Part shown: one piece after another, positions 60,556 through 64,000 of the stretch
Layout of the letters: each line of letters begins with the position of its first letter
How positions within the stretch are numbered: position 1 is the first letter of the stretch
Origin: Cognatishimia coralii
GTDB lineage: Bacteria; Pseudomonadota; Alphaproteobacteria; Rhodobacterales; Rhodobacteraceae
Direction: 5' to 3'
Length of the DNA: 64,000 nt
Assembly (NCBI RefSeq): GCF_037478305.1
Contig: NZ_JBBGAZ010000001.1
Span: forward strand, 310,001-374,000
Position numbers and translations under genes: made by a program
Notes under the pieces: model-generated
What the model saw: the letters and a program-made list of their open reading frames with translations, nothing else
Told to the model about the DNA's origin: nothing
Database searches by the model: none

Positions 60556-63357
60556 ATGAGTTTTTCTAGTAAGATTACGCGCCTCCCGCGCGCTTTCTCT
60601 CCGGACATAGCGCAAGAGATCGAAACTCTGGCACCTTTCGCCAAAGGAGAGACCCGCGAGCTTTTGCAAGGTGCCATTGGCAGCAGCCCGTATTTGCATG
60701 CTTTGGTGGTGAAAGAGGCCGAATGGTTAGAGGGAGCGCTTGAGACCCCCGAGTCCTCGTTGGATGCGCTCTATTCGGCCTTACCAACCCAAGACACAAA
60801 AGCGCTACCTGATGCGTTGCGCCAAGCCAAACGCCGCGTGGCTCTGTTGACGGCACTTGCGGATCTTGGCGGGGTCTGGCCCTTGTTGACTGTCACGCAG
60901 GCGCTTAGTGATTTTGCGGACCTTGCATCTGATGTGGCCGTTAAGGCCATGATTTCGCAGGAAATACAGCGCGGCAAGCTGCCAGGTGCAACATTGGATG
61001 ACGTCCCCAGCGCCGGGGGGCTTGTCTGTCTGGCCATGGGCAAAGTGGGAGCCGGAGAGCTGAACTACAGCTCAGACATCGACCTGATCTGCCTATTTGA
61101 CGAAACCCGATACGACCGTGACGACTATCTGACCGCGCGAAGCGCCCTGGTGCGGGCGACCCGCAAAGCGATGGCCCTGCTCAGCGATCTGACCGGTGAG
61201 GGCTATGTGTTTCGCACGGATCTTAGGCTCAGGCCTGATCCGGCAGTCACGCCTGTGTGCCTCTCTATGGAGGCTGCAGAGCGCTATTACGAAAGCCTCG
61301 GACGGACGTGGGAACGGGCGGCCTATATCAAGGCCCGACCGGCCGCCGGAGATATCGCGGCAGGGCAAAAGTTTCTCGATACCTTAACGCCCTTTGTCTG
61401 GCGCAAGCATCTCGACTTTGCCGCCATTCAGGACGCCCATGATATGCGTCTGAGGATCCGCGAGCACAAAGGGTTCGGCCGCCATTGGGAGCCCGAGGGT
61501 CACAACATCAAATTGGGGCGCGGGGGGATCCGCGAGATCGAGTTCTTCACCCAAACCCGTCAATTGATTGCTGGCGGTCGGGATCCAAGTTTACGTTTGC
61601 GCGGTACATTGCCAGCTTTGGCAGCTTTGGCCGACCGCGACTGGATCCCCAAGGATGTCGCTGAACGCCTGAGCGACCACTATGTCGCGCACCGCGATCT
61701 CGAACACCGTATTCAGATGGTGCATGACGCGCAAACTCATGACATCCCGCGTACCGAAGAGGGGCTGGCTCGGGTGGCCTGTCTTTTGGGGACATCTGTG
61801 GATGCGTTGAAAGCCGATGTGAAGCAGCGCGTGGAAGAGGTTCACACGCTTACCGAAGGCTTCTTTGCACCGGATGCGTCCTCGGTGCTGCCAGATGCGC
61901 AGAAGGACCGTTTTGATCCGGCAATTATAGCCCGTTGGCGCAGCTATCCAGCCTTTCGAACCGAACGAGCTGCGGCTATTTTTGAACGTTTGAAACCAGA
62001 GCTTTTAAGCCGCTTGGATCGTGCCGCAAAACCTGACGAAGCGCTCGTGTCTTTGGACGGGTTTCTCGAAGGCCTTCCAGCCGGTGTGCAGCTCTTTTCC
62101 CTGTTTGACAGCAATCCACAACTCCTTGATCTTTTGTCAGATATTGTTGGAACAGCGCCTGCACTCGCTCGGTATTTATCACGTAACGCGTCGGTCTTTG
62201 ATGCAGTGATTGGTGGTGCGTTTTTCGCAGATTGGCCAGGAGCGACCGCTTTGACCAAAGAGCTGTCAGACCAGCTTGCGCGCGAAGATGACTACGAACG
62301 CAAACTGGATACGGCGCGGCGTTGGACGAAGGAATGGCATTTTCGGATTGGGGTGCACCACCTGAGAGGGCTGATCTCGGCCGAAACGGCGGGGCGGCAA
62401 TATGCGGATTTGGCCAGTGCCGTGTTGCGCGGGATCTGGCCAGAGGTCACGGCTAAATTTGCGGAAAAACACGGGCCCCAGCCCGGGCGAGGCGCAATGA
62501 TCCTGGGCATGGGCTCGCTTGGGGCGGGGCGTTTGCATGCGACGTCGGATCTGGATCTGATCGCGATTTATGACGCAAACGGTGTGGACTATTCCGAGGG
62601 CCGCAAGCCCTTGGCCGCACGTACATACTATGCACGTCTGACGCAGGCTCTTGTGACCGCTTTGACTGCGCCAATGTCTGAAGGGCGTCTTTATGAGGTG
62701 GATATGCGCCTCAGGCCCTCGGGCACGCAGGGGCCAGTTGCCACGTCTGTGCAATCCTTCAAATCCTATCAGCAAGAGCAGGCCTGGACGTGGGAGCATC
62801 TGGCTTTGACACGGGCAAGGCCGGTTGCAGGCAATCCGGATTTACAACAAGAGATCGAGGATTTCCGCATAGACCTGTTGGCGCGACGGTCTGACGCCGA
62901 CGCAGTCAAATCAGATGTGGCCGATATGCGTGCGCGGATTGCAGAGGCGAAATCACCAGCAGGGCTTTATGACGCCAAAATCGGGGCCGGGCGGTTGCAG
63001 GATATCGAGCTGACGGCTCAGACGGCGGCGCTTCTTGCGGGCAGCCCCGATCGCACCGTGGGGACAGCTTTGAACGCAGGTGTCGCGATTGGCTGGCTGG
63101 ATGCCGCTGAATGTGCAGCGCTGACAGAGGCTTATGATGTCTGTTGGCGAATACAAACCGCTGGCAAGCTTCTGAGTGAAAAGCCGCTAGATCCAGAGGC
63201 AATTGGGGCTGGCGGTCGCAGTTTTCTGGCTCGGGAGATGGGATGCGATGACATCACCTCGGTGGAAAACCTCCTTTCGCGCAGCACATCTGGCGCGGCT
63301 GAGGTCATCGAAACGCTCCTTGGGGCGCATGAAAGGAAGGCAAATGATGGTGGATGA
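60556..63357 (+). CDS. glnE: glutamine synthetase adenylyltransferase/deadenylase
   Basis: 933 residues. Reversibly adenylylates glutamine synthetase in response to PII. Two nucleotidyltransferase domains are visible: MGKVGAGELNYSSDIDLICLFD (about 156-177) and LGMGSLGAGRLHATSDLDLIAIYD (about 650-674), each with the G-S/G-x-D-x-D pattern, separated by a helical linker. Slightly shorter than the E. coli enzyme (946). The following small gene overlaps its 3' end by 14 bases. Confidence 0.96.
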   Translation: MSFSSKITRLPRAFSPDIAQEIETLAPFAKGETRELLQGAIGSSPYLHALVVKEAEWLEGALETPESSLDALYSALPTQDTKALPDALRQAKRRVALLTALADLGGVWPLLTVTQALSDFADLASDVAVKAMISQEIQRGKLPGATLDDVPSAGGLVCLAMGKVGAGELNYSSDIDLICLFDETRYDRDDYLTARSALVRATRKAMALLSDLTGEGYVFRTDLRLRPDPAVTPVCLSMEAAERYYESLGRTWERAAYIKARPAAGDIAAGQKFLDTLTPFVWRKHLDFAAIQDAHDMRLRIREHKGFGRHWEPEGHNIKLGRGGIREIEFFTQTRQLIAGGRDPSLRLRGTLPALAALADRDWIPKDVAERLSDHYVAHRDLEHRIQMVHDAQTHDIPRTEEGLARVACLLGTSVDALKADVKQRVEEVHTLTEGFFAPDASSVLPDAQKDRFDPAIIARWRSYPAFRTERAAAIFERLKPELLSRLDRAAKPDEALVSLDGFLEGLPAGVQLFSLFDSNPQLLDLLSDIVGTAPALARYLSRNASVFDAVIGGAFFADWPGATALTKELSDQLAREDDYERKLDTARRWTKEWHFRIGVHHLRGLISAETAGRQYADLASAVLRGIWPEVTAKFAEKHGPQPGRGAMILGMGSLGAGRLHATSDLDLIAIYDANGVDYSEGRKPLAARTYYARLTQALVTALTAPMSEGRLYEVDMRLRPSGTQGPVATSVQSFKSYQQEQAWTWEHLALTRARPVAGNPDLQQEIEDFRIDLLARRSDADAVKSDVADMRARIAEAKSPAGLYDAKIGAGRLQDIELTAQTAALLAGSPDRTVGTALNAGVAIGWLDAAECAALTEAYDVCWRIQTAGKLLSEKPLDPEAIGAGGRSFLAREMGCDDITSVENLLSRSTSGAAEVIETLLGAHERKANDGG

Positions 63358-63607
63358 TCCGCGCGGGCTGATCCTTGAGTCCTATCGTATTGAGGGCATC
63401 ACAGAGGGCCAATGCCGCTCGATCTTTCTGGATTGGGCGCTTGGGATCCAATTGGGCGAGGATATGGTCGCCAAGATCCAGTCTTTGCTGGATCACTATG
63501 GGCCGGACAATCCTGACCATCCGATGACCGGGGTGCTGCGCGAAGGGCTGGCCAAGGGCCAAGAGCCCAAACGCCGAGGCGGACGTTCGGCGCGCGTGCC
63601 AAGCTAA
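63344..63607 (+). CDS. small conserved hypothetical protein coupled to glnE
   Basis: 87 residues from the ATG at 63344 (a second ATG at 63347 is equally likely; AAGGAAGG upstream). Contains LILESYRIEGITEGQCRSIFLDWALGIQ and LDHYGPDNPDHPMTGVLREGL, with a basic tail KRRGGRSARVPS. Starts inside the glnE end, so translationally coupled. No function recognised. Confidence 0.75.
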   Translation: MMVDDPRGLILESYRIEGITEGQCRSIFLDWALGIQLGEDMVAKIQSLLDHYGPDNPDHPMTGVLREGLAKGQEPKRRGGRSARVPS

Positions 63608-63648
63608 AGCGGCTTTTCACGGGCCATGGGCTGGGGTAGGAGGGCGAC

Positions 63649-64000
63649 ATGACTGATCTGCCTATCCTCCGCCTGAAACCTAAAGCCAATGCACGTGCTC
63701 TGAGGCACGGCTTTCCCTGGGTCTATGCCAACGAAGCCGTCACAGACCGGCGCACCAAGAACCTTACGCCGGGGTCTTTGGCGGTTTTGGAGGATGGAGA
63801 GCGGCGTCCCTTGGGGCTGGCGACGGTTAATCCCAACAGCAAGATCATAGGACGCGTGCTGGATCGTGATTCTGAGGCGGTAATCGATAAGGCGTGGTTC
63901 TTGGCGCGGATCTCCAAGGCTTTGGATATGCGAGACCGGCTTTATGATACGCCGTTTTATCGGTTGGTCCATGCTGAGGCGGACGGGTTTCCCGGGCTGG
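63649..64000 (+). CDS. class I rRNA methyltransferase, RlmI/RlmK type (partial, runs off the end)
   Basis: 117 codons are visible, starting after GGGTAGGAGGG. The N-terminal PUA-like domain is clear: ILRLKPKANARALRHGFPWVYANEAV, then LGLATVNPNSKIIGRVLDRD, and the following helix before YRLVHAEADGFPGL. This matches the 23S rRNA m5C-type methyltransferase RlmI family; the SAM domain lies outside the window. Confidence 0.85.
   Translation, partial: MTDLPILRLKPKANARALRHGFPWVYANEAVTDRRTKNLTPGSLAVLEDGERRPLGLATVNPNSKIIGRVLDRDSEAVIDKAWFLARISKALDMRDRLYDTPFYRLVHAEADGFPGL

Overview
The window looks like a chromosomal segment of a marine Rhodobacterales bacterium (Roseobacter group). Supporting signs are the GC-rich coding style, an adenosylcobalamin-dependent ribonucleotide reductase, a non-pyrrolysine MttB-family protein, the DUF2849-cysI-DUF934-cysH sulfate-assimilation order, and linked housekeeping blocks (radA-cvpA, tatABC, surE-pcm-nlpD). 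Genus cannot be named from the sequence alone. No insertion sequence, prophage, CRISPR array or rRNA operon was seen. It is a dense core region of about 70 genes with one tRNA.

Layout: 0-8.4 kb holds an envelope protein, trpE, a PpiD-type foldase, an aminotransferase, gpt, a LysE exporter and fabI; two mirrored double-palindrome elements flank trpE-lysE. 8.5-10.4 kb has pdxH, a double cold-shock protein, a DUF192 protein and tRNA-Pro. 10.4-14.7 kb is nrdJ behind a 600-base control region with NrdR-like boxes and a DnaA box. 14.8-18.8 kb has an mttB-family gene with a tiny basic upstream ORF, an aminotransferase, and soxR divergent from a VOC gene across a SoxR-type operator. 18.9-22.8 kb is a cysteine-codon leader peptide, cysS, cimA and a phytoene-synthase-like gene. 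22.8-27.0 kb has a WYL regulator, tatABC, a DUF815 ATPase and a probable haloacetate dehalogenase. 27-32 kb is nlpD-pcm-surE-SDR-purF (minus strand). 32.3-42.8 kb is an AAC(3)-I-like acetyltransferase, then a long minus-strand series: pyrC, pyrE, dnaB, a sulfotransferase-like gene, alr, mlaE, mlaF, pqiA-like, radA, cvpA. 42.9-45.7 kb has small membrane genes, an ArsR/SRPBCC pair and infC with an AUA start. 45.7-50.6 kb is fpr, the sulfite/APS reductase operon and a divergent Lrp regulator. 50.6-56.2 kb has a P450, tpiA, sufA, a SatD-like/DUF3307 pair with a three-operator array, a glycerophosphodiesterase and sufT. 56.3-64 kb is tgt, lon, glnE and the start of an RlmI-type methyltransferase.

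The most interesting structures are regulatory: a predicted leaderless cysteine leader peptide before cysS; three 18-bp palindromes spaced exactly 30 bp before a cyclase-fold/HTH gene coupled to a membrane protein; overlapping divergent promoters on a SoxR palindrome; a shared NrdR-like core before both nrdJ and dnaB; and an AUA start for infC. Several predicted promoters place the transcription start on the start codon itself, suggesting leaderless mRNAs. All functional statements are from reading motifs and context; no searches were run.
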